NCBI GenBank assembly: GCA_905216055.1
Contig: CAJMSH010000006.1
Span: 82,038 to 146,037 of the forward strand
Direction of reading: 5' to 3'
Length of the DNA stretch: 64,000 nucleotides
Source of the DNA: an uncultured bacterium
Lineage (GTDB): Bacteria > Cyanobacteriota > Vampirovibrionia > Gastranaerophilales > Gastranaerophilaceae
Of this stretch, positions 37,122-45,631 are shown in pieces. A model generated the notes under the pieces. The model was given only the letters and a program-made list of their open reading frames with translations, made no database searches and was not told the DNA's origin. The translations under genes and the position numbers were made by a program. Within the stretch, counting starts at the first letter, position 1; the number at the start of each line of letters is the position of its first letter.

Positions 37122-37150
37122 ACTCCTTTTATAGATGTTGTAAAAGGAGT
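37122..37150 (+). promoter_or_regulatory. Hairpin that buries the ribosome binding site of the next gene
   Basis: ACTCCTTTTA (37122-37131) pairs perfectly with TAAAAGGAGT (37141-37150) across a 9-base loop. The 3' arm contains AAAGGAG, the ribosome binding site of the ATG at 37159. In the folded RNA, translation should be reduced; a protein, small RNA or temperature could open it. Confidence 0.6.
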
Positions 37151-37158
37151 GAATTTTT

Positions 37159-37452
37159 ATGCAAGTTTCTAAAACATCATTAGATATAGTCAAGTTAGCA
37201 GCAAGAAACAAGTTAAATCTCATAAATCTTCCGCTTAAAGATAAATCAACTGCAAAAATATTATGGAATAATAATGAAGTTGATTGTTTTATTATGAAAA
37301 ATGATAAAATTCTTGGCGGACGCGGAATGAGAGGAGACTTTGACAGTACACAAAATGAGCTTGCATTTTTGTATGACCGATTTCAACACAAAGTAGCAGA
37401 GGGTGTTGACATTACGAAAAAATTTGTAAATTCTTTTAGAAAAGTTAAGTAA
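37159..37452 (+). CDS. Small protein of unknown function under hairpin control
   Basis: A 97-residue basic protein, no membrane segment, not recognised. It contains NEVDCFIMKNDKILGGRGMRG and a helical C-terminal half (STQNELAFLYDRFQHKVAEG) ending in Lys/Arg. AAAGGAG lies 9 bases before the ATG and is paired in a 10-bp hairpin, which argues that the gene is real and regulated at translation. It lies between valS and rpsA, but rpsA has its own promoter after it. Confidence 0.65.
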   Translation: MQVSKTSLDIVKLAARNKLNLINLPLKDKSTAKILWNNNEVDCFIMKNDKILGGRGMRGDFDSTQNELAFLYDRFQHKVAEGVDITKKFVNSFRKVK

Positions 37453-37464
37453 GTTTACAAAACC

Positions 37465-37493
37465 TTTACAATTTGACAAAGCTCTGCTATTAT
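37465..37493 (+). promoter_or_regulatory. Promoter of rpsA
   Basis: TTTACA (37465-37470), 17 bases, TATTAT (37488-37493), overlapping TATAAT at 37491-37496. The leader then leads to GGAG before the ATG. Confidence 0.5.
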
Positions 37494-37536
37494 AATAGTA
37501 AGTTTATCAGATAATGTCTTAGACAATGGAGTAAAA

Positions 37537-38616
37537 ATGACATCACAGGAATTAGATTTCGAAGAATTATTGAAAAAGTATGATTACAATTTTCAAAAAG
37601 GTGACCTTGTAAAAGGTATTGTATGCGGATATGACAGCCAAGGGGTTATGGTTGATATCGGCGCAAAAACTATCGCAGTTGTTCCAACTCGTGAAGCTGT
37701 TGATAAAGGTGAAAATGTTGAAGATAAATATAAAAAAGGTCAGGAATATGAATTCCTTATAATCAGAGAAGAAGATGAAGATGGCAAATTCTTACTTTCA
37801 AGAAAGAAAGTGGATCTTGCTTATGCTTGGAAAGAACTTGAAAAAGCTAAAGAAGCTGATGAAACTATTCTCGGTACTATCGTTGGTATAGTAAAAGGCG
37901 GTGTTCTTGTTGAAGTTTCAGGTGTTAGAGGTTTTATTCCTTCTTCTCAATTAAGAGTTAAAGAAAGTGATCTTGAGGTAGGTAGCAAAATTGAAGTTAA
38001 AATTCTTACACTTGATCCTCAACAAAATAATTTCATTCTTTCAAATAAAAAGGTTTATGATGATAGCGCTGTAGAAGCAAGAAAAAATGTATTCTCTCAA
38101 ATCGAACCTGGACAAATTGTTAAAGGTGATGTTGTTAGAATTACTGATTTCGGTGCATTTATTGATTTAGGTGGAATCGACGGATTGCTTCCGCTTTCTC
38201 AATTGTCTTGGAGATGGATTGATCATCCGACAGATATTTTGAGTGTTGGCGATAAAATTGATGTTGAAGTTATTGCTGTTGATCACGATAAACAAAGAGT
38301 TTCTTTAAGCTTGAAAAACCTTGAACCTGATCCATGGTTAGAAGCTGAAAAACAGATTAAAGAAGGCGACAAGGTTGAAGGTACAATTACAAGAATTAAA
38401 CATTTTGGTGCTTTTGTAGAAGTATTCCCTGGTGTTGAAGCTTTATTGCCTCACGCTGAAGTTGTTGATTTACAAAACCAAAAGGAATGTATTTTACAAG
38501 TCGGTGATAAAATTGATACGTATATCTTGAAATTTAACCCAACAGATAAACGTATTGCGTTGACGGTTGATCCTTCTAAAGTTGATGGAAAAGAACCGGA
38601 ACAAACTGAAGAATAG
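37537..38616 (+). CDS. rpsA: Ribosomal protein S1
   Basis: A 359-residue protein with four S1 (OB-fold) repeats starting near residues 22, 107, 193 and 278; the third and fourth contain GDVVRITDFGAFIDLGGIDG and GTITRIKHFGAFVEVFPGVE. It binds mRNA at the small ribosomal subunit to aid initiation. The four-repeat form is shorter than the six-repeat enterobacterial protein and close to forms found in cyanobacteria and Gram-positives. GGAG lies 6 bases before the ATG and a strong terminator follows. Confidence 0.93.
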   Translation: MTSQELDFEELLKKYDYNFQKGDLVKGIVCGYDSQGVMVDIGAKTIAVVPTREAVDKGENVEDKYKKGQEYEFLIIREEDEDGKFLLSRKKVDLAYAWKELEKAKEADETILGTIVGIVKGGVLVEVSGVRGFIPSSQLRVKESDLEVGSKIEVKILTLDPQQNNFILSNKKVYDDSAVEARKNVFSQIEPGQIVKGDVVRITDFGAFIDLGGIDGLLPLSQLSWRWIDHPTDILSVGDKIDVEVIAVDHDKQRVSLSLKNLEPDPWLEAEKQIKEGDKVEGTITRIKHFGAFVEVFPGVEALLPHAEVVDLQNQKECILQVGDKIDTYILKFNPTDKRIALTVDPSKVDGKEPEQTEE

Positions 38617-38640
38617 CTCCTTAATAAAATATATATGTTT

Positions 38641-38672
38641 AAAGCGGTACAGATTTAGTACCGCTTTTTTTA
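38641..38672 (+). terminator. Terminator of rpsA
   Basis: AAAGCGGTAC pairs with GTACCGCTTT around AGATTTA, followed by a run of T. Confidence 0.85.
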
Positions 38673-38702
38673 TATGAAATTAGGAAAAATCTTTCCTCTA
38701 AA

Positions 38703-38755
38703 TGTATGATTTTCATTCGATTTATATGTAAATTTTTAGATTAGTACCGTATAAT
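38703..38755 (+). promoter_or_regulatory. Promoter element of the 38844 gene, shared with fliE
   Basis: TGTATGATTTT (38703-38713) and TACCGTATAAT (38745-38755). The first base of the upstream element and of the TATAAT box are 47 bases apart, exactly as at fliE, with TAT-TAAATTT in between in both. Confidence 0.6.
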
Positions 38756-38843
38756 TTTTATAGTAATGTTGACATTTGAAAAAACATTATTATATATAAA
38801 AACGAGAGTAGAAAAATAGTTATAGTAGAAGGAGAGCAATACT

Positions 38844-40094
38844 ATGGGTATGGCAGCTTCACAAGCAAGATATTTAGGCTTAACTGCAAGAAAAACAAAC
38901 GTTGAATATGAAGGTCAACAAATAAATCAGGCACGTACTGCTTTAGCAAACCAAAGTGCAAATACGTTTAATGAACTTCTTGCTTTGGAAGTTCCGACAG
39001 CTCCGAGCACTCAGGATTACACAACATTGCAATATTCTTATAAAGATGGTACAACTGCAGAAACAATTACTGATATGACAGAAATTACTGATGATCCTGA
39101 TTATAATTATTTGATAACTCATTATCATACTTCTGATGTTTATACGGCTATTCAAAATAAATTGTCAAACCCTCAGGTTTTGATTAATACTGCAGGTGTT
39201 GAAGGTTCGATAGATAGAAATACTGTTCAGTATGATGCGCAAACTGATGCATATACAATTAACGGTGTCGCTGTAAATCAATATGATCCTTTAGTTGAAG
39301 ATCAAAGAGCAAATTATGAAAAAATTTGTCAGGATTACCCGTCTTTAGCAACAATTGATCCTACAAATATTATGGTTTACACAGATACTGACGGTGTTAT
39401 GAAATTTACGACAGGTGACAGTTTGCAAAATGCTGTTGCAGGAACTGCTGATGCTATAAATTATTCAGTTCAATCAGGTGTTCCAACTTATGTTGGTAAC
39501 TGCAAAGTTTCTGCATACGATGCTACTGACCCTGAACAAAAAGCTGCTTATGAAAAAATTTGTGAACAATTCCCGACAGAAAATTTTGCAACTTCTAATA
39601 ATATTTACACTTGGGAATATCAAGGCAGAAGATTTTTCGCAAGTGCAGAAGATTTGACATCTGCTGCAATATCTGCTCCTGATCAGACAAAGCCGACTGA
39701 ACGTCAAAATAAATTGACGGCTTATTATGCTGAAAATGTTGAAACAAAAATTGAACAAACTCAAAGAGCTTTTGTTGATTTAGATGAATCAGGCAGACCG
39801 CAATCTATAAGATTTGAAGATTCTTCAGCTACTTATGCATTAAGTACAGAAACCAAAACAGATGAAAATGCTTATAATGATGCAATGAATCAATATAATT
39901 ATGATATGCAAGTGTATGAAAAAAGAATTGCAGATATAAATGCTAAAACAGAGAAAATTCAAGAACAAGATAGAACACTTGAATTAAGATTAAGACAGCT
40001 TGATACAGAACAAGAGGCGTTACAAACAGAGATGGAATCTGTTAAGAAGGTTATTGATAAAAATATTGAATCTACATTCAAGACTTTTGAATAA
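38844..40094 (+). CDS. Orphan protein with termini shared with the 41402 protein; probable flagellum- or export-linked
   Basis: A 416-residue protein, not recognised, without signal peptide. N-terminus MGMAASQARYLGLTARK, then EYEGQQINQA; C-terminal coiled coil (350-400) ending KVIDKNIESTFKTF. Both ends match the 108-residue protein at 41402, which lacks the 300-residue centre. The centre holds an internal duplication: about 147-199 (ANYEKICQDYP) and about 226-276 (AAYEKICEQFP), each followed by a short beta segment. AAGGAGAG precedes the ATG, and the promoter matches that of fliE. A flagellar-type export substrate or filament-associated protein is a working idea only. Confidence 0.75.
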   Translation: MGMAASQARYLGLTARKTNVEYEGQQINQARTALANQSANTFNELLALEVPTAPSTQDYTTLQYSYKDGTTAETITDMTEITDDPDYNYLITHYHTSDVYTAIQNKLSNPQVLINTAGVEGSIDRNTVQYDAQTDAYTINGVAVNQYDPLVEDQRANYEKICQDYPSLATIDPTNIMVYTDTDGVMKFTTGDSLQNAVAGTADAINYSVQSGVPTYVGNCKVSAYDATDPEQKAAYEKICEQFPTENFATSNNIYTWEYQGRRFFASAEDLTSAAISAPDQTKPTERQNKLTAYYAENVETKIEQTQRAFVDLDESGRPQSIRFEDSSATYALSTETKTDENAYNDAMNQYNYDMQVYEKRIADINAKTEKIQEQDRTLELRLRQLDTEQEALQTEMESVKKVIDKNIESTFKTFE

Positions 40095-40112
40095 TAAATA
40101 TATGAGGTTTTT

Positions 40113-40931
40113 ATGGCTTACAAAAACGACAGTTACTTAGTAATAGCAAACAAATTTAGTAGCGCAAGCGGTGATGCTAAAGCTCAATTGTGGGAAACTT
40201 ATGATCAATTGAGAGATTTAACGGTATCTGGTAATGGCTTGGGCTCAGGTTTTGGCGCAACCGGCGGATTTTTATATAATATTGCAAGTTTGTTAGCTCC
40301 ATCATCTTTTGCTACTGTTTTTGGGGCATCTCAATCAATGGATATTCCAGGAACCTCTTATTCATCATCTTTTAATGGCGGTTCTTCATACGGAATTGAT
40401 TCATTATACAATTATTCAGGATTCCCATCAGGTGCAGCTCCTATATCTTGGGGATTAGATGGATATGCAACAGGCGGTGCTTCTTCTATTGTAAGCGGTT
40501 GGGGAACTGATACAGGTGTTGCAACAGGTTACGCATCAGGTATCGGAGGAATTGCAGATGTTGCAAGTGCTGCTGCGTACGGGTTAGGTGCAGCAAACGG
40601 TTACGGTTTTTCAATGAAAAACCTTGTTCTTCCTGTTGCTGGTGTTATATCAGGTTGGGGTGGTATTATGCAGGCGGCTGCTCCTTATTTGGGTGAATAT
40701 GGACTTCCTGCTCTTGTTATGGGTAACTTGATGCAGGGTACATCATCGGCTGCATTGGCTGCTTATCAAAATGTTACAGGTAATATAACTTCAAACGCTG
40801 ATACTATTTTGTCAAATAAGGTTCGTAATATTGAAACGGTTTGTAAAATGCTTGATACTCAAGGTGATGTTGTTAAAAAGATGCTGAAAGAATCTATCGA
40901 AAGTGATAGCAAATCTATTCAAAACTTGTAA
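40113..40931 (+). CDS. Gly/Ser/Ala-rich orphan protein
   Basis: A 272-residue protein, not recognised. It starts MAYKNDSYLVIANKFSSASG with TGAGG upstream, has a long Gly/Ser/Ala/Tyr-rich and mildly hydrophobic centre (about 45-230; GYATGGASSIVSGWG, GLGAANGYGFSM) and a charged helical C-terminus (VRNIETVCKMLDTQGDVVKKML). It has no signal peptide. It follows the 38844 gene by 18 bases, so is probably cotranscribed. The composition recalls secreted or filament-forming proteins, but nothing decisive can be said. Confidence 0.7.
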   Translation: MAYKNDSYLVIANKFSSASGDAKAQLWETYDQLRDLTVSGNGLGSGFGATGGFLYNIASLLAPSSFATVFGASQSMDIPGTSYSSSFNGGSSYGIDSLYNYSGFPSGAAPISWGLDGYATGGASSIVSGWGTDTGVATGYASGIGGIADVASAAAYGLGAANGYGFSMKNLVLPVAGVISGWGGIMQAAAPYLGEYGLPALVMGNLMQGTSSAALAAYQNVTGNITSNADTILSNKVRNIETVCKMLDTQGDVVKKMLKESIESDSKSIQNL

Positions 40932-40955
40932 AGATTATTTACAAGTTTTTTCTTT
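40923..40955 (+). terminator. Terminator containing the stop codon of the Gly-rich orphan gene
   Basis: AACTTGTAAA pairs with TTTACAAGTT around GATTA; TTTTTC follows. The TAA stop lies in the 5' arm. Confidence 0.75.
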
Positions 40956-41114
40956 TTTATTAAAGTTTGCATAATTTTTATCCGTTATTAAATAAGTAGA
41001 TTATTAACTGTAGACTGAAATATTAAGACATGTTACACAAATACTTTCCAACATGGCAATAATTATTTGCAAATTGTTTTAATATACATGTAGGTCTAAA
41101 GTGTAAGGAGAAAA

Positions 41115-41387
41115 ATGCTTCGTGATACTTTAGAAATGAATATAAAAAGATTAGTAGATTTCTTGATATATTCAAAAAACTTTCTGATAAGAAAGAATCC
41201 TATAAAATCAATGTCAAATTCTTTTGTTGAAGGAATAAAAGAATTTCTGACAATAAACAAGAAACGTAAGATGGCACAGTATAGATTAAACTATCACCGT
41301 CATCAGTTTCAAAAGATGGAACAGTTGATTGCCGAAAACAATCAGCACACCTTCTTAAGAGGTAGTCACCTCAACGAAACAAGGTAA
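41115..41387 (+). CDS. Small basic orphan protein
   Basis: A 90-residue, very basic (Lys/Arg/His-rich), helical protein without membrane segment, not recognised. AAGGAG lies 6 bases before the ATG, which supports reality. It ends 14 bases before the 41402 gene and thus probably forms a two-gene unit with it; a chaperone or partner role is conceivable from this spacing only. The 183 bases before it contain the terminator of the previous gene and a possible TATACA box at about 41083. Confidence 0.65.
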   Translation: MLRDTLEMNIKRLVDFLIYSKNFLIRKNPIKSMSNSFVEGIKEFLTINKKRKMAQYRLNYHRHQFQKMEQLIAENNQHTFLRGSHLNETR

Positions 41388-41401
41388 AGGAAGTAGTAAA
41401 A

Positions 41402-41728
41402 ATGGGATTAGTGATTTCTCAAATCAGATTAATGTATCTGCAGCAGCAAAGATTGGATCTTGAATATAAGATTCAATTGATTACTCAAAGCAAGATGACT
41501 TTGTCGCAATCAGTGAGTGATTTAATGCAGGTCGGAAACGATTATGATCCGGAATCTCCTACTTCTAAATTATTACAACAGCGGCAAGCGAAACTGAAGG
41601 TATTGGAACAAAAGCTTGATATGCAAATGCTTCAATATCAATCAAGGTTGAAAATGGTAGATGCTGAATATCAATCTTGTCTCGGTATGATAGATAAAAA
41701 TATTCAATCTTCATTTACATATAGATAA
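41402..41728 (+). CDS. Small coiled-coil orphan, mini-version of the 38844 protein
   Basis: A 108-residue, nearly all-helical Gln-rich protein. Its N-terminus (MGLVISQIRLMYL, then EYKIQLITQ) and C-terminus (DAEYQSCLGMIDKNIQSSF) follow the ends of the 416-residue protein at 38844 (MGMAASQARYLGL, EYEGQQINQ, VIDKNIESTF), but the central 300 residues are absent. AAAGGAAG precedes the ATG. The pair defines a small protein family of this genome with conserved ends, likely a helical hairpin. No known family is recognised. Confidence 0.72.
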   Translation: MGLVISQIRLMYLQQQRLDLEYKIQLITQSKMTLSQSVSDLMQVGNDYDPESPTSKLLQQRQAKLKVLEQKLDMQMLQYQSRLKMVDAEYQSCLGMIDKNIQSSFTYR

Positions 41729-41730
41729 TA

Positions 41731-41760
41731 AAAAAAACGGTTTTTGAAAACCGTTTTTTT
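41731..41760. terminator. Bidirectional terminator
   Basis: AAAAAAACGGTTTT pairs with AAAACCGTTTTTTT, a near-perfect palindrome between two convergent genes. Confidence 0.85.
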
Positions 41761-41764
41761 TATT

Positions 41765-42427
41765 TTATAAACTTGTTTGAATGAATAAACTTATTATATC
41801 GTTGAGAGCCGAATATTGTCTTTGATATTTTTGAGCTTGTTTTTCTAAGACAGTTATTTGTTTTTTGTATTCCATAATGGATGTTTGGCATTCTCTAACA
41901 GAATTATTTAATGATTCTTGAACTTGTTGAGCTTCTTGCAAAACACTTTTCATTGAAATTCCAAGAGCTTCCATAGTTTGTTTAATGATTAAAGCTCCTG
42001 TTTGTTTTGAAACTCCTGAAGGAAGCTGATTAATTAGCTGTTTTAAAACTGCAATGTTTGTTGGAATTTCAAATCCTTCTAAATCATTTGCGAAATTGTC
42101 TTTTTCTAAAATATTTTGTTGTGGAATTGATGATGGTTGATTAAAAGACATCATATTAGGTGTATTAAATGATGAATTTGTTGTAGTTTCAAATGTATTT
42201 TGCGGTTCTTCCTCAATGTTATCTTGAGTTGAGAATGTTGAATTATCTTCTTCTTCATTATTTGTTGTAAATTCAATTTCAGAAGAATTATTATCATCAA
42301 TTGTTTGTTCTTGTTCAACCGGAGCAGGATTGTCTACTACATTTTGAATTTCAATATCTGATTGTTGTTTTAAGGCTTCAACTATTTTTCTTCCAACGCC
42401 TTCTGTTATTTTATTACTTACCATCAT
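41765..42427 (-). CDS. Acidic, Asn/Gln-rich coiled-coil orphan
   Basis: A 220-residue protein, not recognised. Residues 1-25 form a short helix (KITEGVGRKIVEALKQQ), 26-110 are disordered and rich in Asn, Glu, Thr and Ser, 120-165 are helical (IAVLKQLINQLPSGVSKQTG) and 165-220 form a coiled coil. No signal peptide or membrane segment. AGAGGA precedes the ATG. It converges on the orphan cluster that starts at 38844; a scaffold or regulator is possible. Confidence 0.65.
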   Translation of the reverse strand: MMVSNKITEGVGRKIVEALKQQSDIEIQNVVDNPAPVEQEQTIDDNNSSEIEFTTNNEEEDNSTFSTQDNIEEEPQNTFETTTNSSFNTPNMMSFNQPSSIPQQNILEKDNFANDLEGFEIPTNIAVLKQLINQLPSGVSKQTGALIIKQTMEALGISMKSVLQEAQQVQESLNNSVRECQTSIMEYKKQITVLEKQAQKYQRQYSALNDIISLFIQTSL

Positions 42428-42581
42428 AATCCTCTTTCATTGAATTATTATAATATATTAAAGAAATTATTTCAATAATATCAAAAAATAGTTACAAAAT
42501 GCTAAGAAAATATGAAATTTTAACAAGTAGTGATATAATAAAAAAATATCAAATAATATGATAAATAATAAGAGTATGAAA

Positions 42582-42600
42582 AATCTGCAGAAGTCAGATT
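42582..42600 (+). promoter_or_regulatory. Small hairpin just before the PurH-like gene
   Basis: AATCTG pairs with CAGATT around CAGAAGT, directly upstream of GAGAGGAAGAT and the ATG. No purine riboswitch consensus is visible. Confidence 0.35.
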
Positions 42601-42611
42601 GAGAGGAAGAT

Positions 42612-44117
42612 ATGAAAAGACGTGCATTTATAAGTGTATATGATAAAGTAGGTTTGATTGATTTTGCACAAAATCTTGTAGAAAAGTTTGATTATGAAAT
42701 TGTTGCTGGCGGAGATACTTATGAAGTTTTGAAAAATGCTGATATTGAAGTTATAAATCTTCATGATTTTTCAACATCTGCCGGATTTTTATTAGGCGAA
42801 TTTGATGCTTTAAACGAGACTATTATTGCAGGTATTTTGAATAACAGTTCTGATATCAGAGAATTAGATGAACTTGAAAAAACTATTATAAAGTCATTTG
42901 ACATGGTTGTTGTAAATATCTGTCCTTTTGAAAGAGTTGTATTAGAAAATTCCGATGTGTCTGAAATGGTTAATAAAATAGATGTCGTTGGAATTACTTT
43001 GTTGCGTGCAGGTGCTAAAAATTATAAAAATGTAACAGTTATTACTGATAAAGTTGATTATTATGTAGCTTTAAATGCAAATGAATTTGGTAGATTGAAA
43101 CTTGCGGCAAAAGCATTTAATCTTACATCAAATTATGACAGACATGTATCCACAAAATTAGCGGAACAAACAGGAGAAAAACCTTTTAAAACCTTAAGTT
43201 TTGAAAAGGTGAGAGATTTAAAATACGGTGAAAACCCTCATCAAAAAGGTGCTATTTATAAAACTGAAAGAATGGTTGATTATGAGGTAATTAATGGACG
43301 AGAATTGTCTTATAATGATATTTTAAACGTAACAGAAGCTGCTAATATTGTTAGTGAATTTTATGATGTTAATGCTGTTTCTATTATTCGTCATACAAAA
43401 CCTTGCGGTGTTGCATTAGGGCGTTCAATTTATGATGCTTACACAAAAGCTTTTGATTGCGATCCTGTCAGTTCATTTTATGGTACTGTCGGTTTTTCAA
43501 AGCCTGTTGATTCAGAGGTTGCAAAACATTTGAATTCAATGTCTGTTGAAGTTATTATTGCTCCTGATTTTATGCCTGATGCTGTTAAACTTTTTGAGGA
43601 TAATTCTGATATTAAACTTGTAAAATTGAATACATCTTTAAAAGATTACAGAAGATTTACAAGAGAAGAGGTTGTCTTATCTCCGTTTGGTGCACTTGTT
43701 CAGGATAGCAATGCCAGTGAACTGGATAAAGATATGTTTAAAATTGTAACACGTGAAAAACCGACGGCAGAACAGATTGAAGATGCAGTATTTGCTTGGA
43801 AGGTTGTAAAATATGCCAAGACAAATTCTGCAGTTATCGCAAGAGATTTTAAAACTTGTGCAATTTCTCAAGGTCAAACAAATGCAATTGTTGCTGTTGA
43901 ACAAGCTTTGAATTATGCTTGTGATAATTCAAAAGAAGCAGTTTTGGCATCTGATGCAACAATTCATGCTGAAGATTGTATATATTCAGCAGTTCAAGGC
44001 CGTATAAGTTTAATAATTCAACCTGGTGGTTCTGTAAAAGATCAAAAAATTATAGATGTTTGTGATAAATACGGAATTGCTATGATTACAACAGGTATAA
44101 GAAATTATAGACAATAA
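42612..44117 (+). CDS. PurH-like protein with altered active sites (AICAR transformylase/IMP cyclohydrolase fold)
   Basis: A 501-residue, full-length two-domain PurH homologue. The scaffold is clear: ISVYDKVGLIDFA at the start, RAGAKNYKNV, KYGENPHQ near 205, PCGVA, VIIAP and IQPGGSVKDQ near the end. Key positions differ from the family: the STGGT loop is VAGGDT; the GRVKTLHPKVHGGIL segment is replaced by GEFDALNETIIAGIL; NLYPF is NICPF; VKHANPCG is IRHTKPCG; SAFGG is SSFYG; GAGQMSRV is SQGQTNAI; SDAFFPF is SDATIHA. Both activities are therefore doubtful, and a diverged paralogue with another role is likely. GAGAGGAAG precedes the ATG. Confidence 0.8.
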   Translation: MKRRAFISVYDKVGLIDFAQNLVEKFDYEIVAGGDTYEVLKNADIEVINLHDFSTSAGFLLGEFDALNETIIAGILNNSSDIRELDELEKTIIKSFDMVVVNICPFERVVLENSDVSEMVNKIDVVGITLLRAGAKNYKNVTVITDKVDYYVALNANEFGRLKLAAKAFNLTSNYDRHVSTKLAEQTGEKPFKTLSFEKVRDLKYGENPHQKGAIYKTERMVDYEVINGRELSYNDILNVTEAANIVSEFYDVNAVSIIRHTKPCGVALGRSIYDAYTKAFDCDPVSSFYGTVGFSKPVDSEVAKHLNSMSVEVIIAPDFMPDAVKLFEDNSDIKLVKLNTSLKDYRRFTREEVVLSPFGALVQDSNASELDKDMFKIVTREKPTAEQIEDAVFAWKVVKYAKTNSAVIARDFKTCAISQGQTNAIVAVEQALNYACDNSKEAVLASDATIHAEDCIYSAVQGRISLIIQPGGSVKDQKIIDVCDKYGIAMITTGIRNYRQ

Positions 44118-44130
44118 TAATTATTGTTGT

Positions 44131-45003
44131 TTATTTTTCTTTTATAATATCAAGAATTTGCGGATAATGATTGAGAACTTTTTGAAGCTGAACATCATTT
44201 CCGCCTTTTTTATTTATAGAAAATAAGGTTGACTCATTTGTCAGTCCTCTTTCTCTTTCAGGGTTAACGTATGTTAAATGTTTTATGCAATTTTTTGCTA
44301 CACATATTTTAGTTCCGTTTAAAACAGCCATTGCCCAAAACCAGATATCATCAGCTTTTGGAGAAAGTTGTAAAAATAACTTTTCATCAAAAACGTCTTT
44401 ATAAAGACTTTTTATCGGGTATAAAACTCCACCGGCACCTGTTAGAAAATGTTGGAAAGAAGGTTTTGTATTTCTGATTTTTTTTGTCCATTTTTTATAT
44501 GGCGCAATATTGCCGTCTTTCAAGAATTTAATCTGATGTGCTCTATGTGATATAATACAATTTTCATTTTTTTCATGGCTGTCAATTAATATTTTAAGCC
44601 AATCTTTTTCATAAAATATATCATCATCAGCAGTAACGATAACGTTGTTTGGATAATTTAGCAGTGTCGGAATAAATTTTTTGTAAGAAAAAGTATTTGT
44701 ACACCAATTAATAGTTAGTCCGTTTTCTTTAAGTTGTAAAACCTTTTGAGGAATATCTTTTTCAAGATTAGGAAATTCTTCTTTTGAAAGCCATAAAATA
44801 ACTTTACCCGGTTTTACTGATTGGTTAAGTAAGGAGTACAATGTGTAGTGGATTTCATACATCCTTTGCGGAAATGATGTAAGTGAAACTATCAAATCCT
44901 TATCATCACCTGTAATTCCTATAGATTTGAATGTCTCAATTTCTTTATCAATTTCAGCTTTGTTAATTGTTTTTAAAGAAGATTTTTTTAACAATCTAAG
45001 CAT
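44131..45003 (-). CDS. Glycosyltransferase (GT-A-like)
   Basis: A 290-residue protein with the opening strand LIVSLTSFPQRM, VKPGKVILWLSKEEFP, the metal-binding DDD in VIVTADDDIFYEKDW and an acceptor-side segment FLTGAGGVLYP with PKADDIWFWAMAV. This pattern occurs in putative glycosyltransferases that decorate cell-surface glycans. The donor is unknown. TATTAT lies 11 bases before the ATG with no ribosome binding site, so the leader is very short. It converges on the PurH-like gene. Confidence 0.75.
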   Translation of the reverse strand: MLRLLKKSSLKTINKAEIDKEIETFKSIGITGDDKDLIVSLTSFPQRMYEIHYTLYSLLNQSVKPGKVILWLSKEEFPNLEKDIPQKVLQLKENGLTINWCTNTFSYKKFIPTLLNYPNNVIVTADDDIFYEKDWLKILIDSHEKNENCIISHRAHQIKFLKDGNIAPYKKWTKKIRNTKPSFQHFLTGAGGVLYPIKSLYKDVFDEKLFLQLSPKADDIWFWAMAVLNGTKICVAKNCIKHLTYVNPERERGLTNESTLFSINKKGGNDVQLQKVLNHYPQILDIIKEK

Positions 45004-45078
45004 AAGACAATGGTATAATATAAAGAATTATTTGCAAGAGATGAGCTTTTATAATAAAATTTTTTCGGAGGAAAGAAT

Positions 45079-45525
45079 ATGGAAATTAAATCATGGGAAG
45101 ATTATTTTTTAGACTTGGCAAAGACTTGTGCAAGCAGGTCTAATTGTATAAGAGCACAAGTAGGTGCTGTAATTGTTGGTGATGATAAAAAAATAAAAGC
45201 AACAGGATATAATGGAACTCCGTCAAAAGTTGAATCTTGTTATGAACGTGGTGAATGTTATAGGATTAAACATAATATTCCATCAGGTACAAGATATGAA
45301 ACTTGCAGATCAATTCATGCAGAACAAAATGCAATAATTCAGGCAGGTCAAGACAGATGTAAAGGTTCTACAATGTATATTTGGGGACATAATTTCATTT
45401 GCATTTTGTGCAAAAGATTTATTGTGCAATCTGGAATTACAAATGTTGTTTTGAGAAAAGATGAAAATTCTCCTATTGTTCATGTGACAGTTGAGGATAT
45501 CAGACGAGAACTCGAAGCTGAATAA
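45079..45525 (+). CDS. Deoxycytidylate (dCMP) deaminase
   Basis: A 148-residue zinc-dependent deaminase with the active-site HAEQNAI near 75 and the second zinc pair CILC near 105, plus RAQVGAVIVGDD and ATGYNGTPS. It converts dCMP to dUMP, the precursor of dTMP. Members of this family are also annotated as ComEB. CGGAGGAAAG precedes the ATG. The length and motifs are normal. Confidence 0.9.
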   Translation: MEIKSWEDYFLDLAKTCASRSNCIRAQVGAVIVGDDKKIKATGYNGTPSKVESCYERGECYRIKHNIPSGTRYETCRSIHAEQNAIIQAGQDRCKGSTMYIWGHNFICILCKRFIVQSGITNVVLRKDENSPIVHVTVEDIRRELEAE

Positions 45526-45631
45526 AATCTGTTTTTTATATATACAACTTGCTTTTTTATGAAAAATCATTAAAGTCATGCAAAGACGGGTAATAAATTC
45601 ATATTAAATTATTGAATTTTTCTCCATAATT

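Noticed and set aside
42428..42611. Purine riboswitch before the PurH-like gene
   Set aside because: Only a 6-bp hairpin is seen; the conserved three-way junction sequences are absent.
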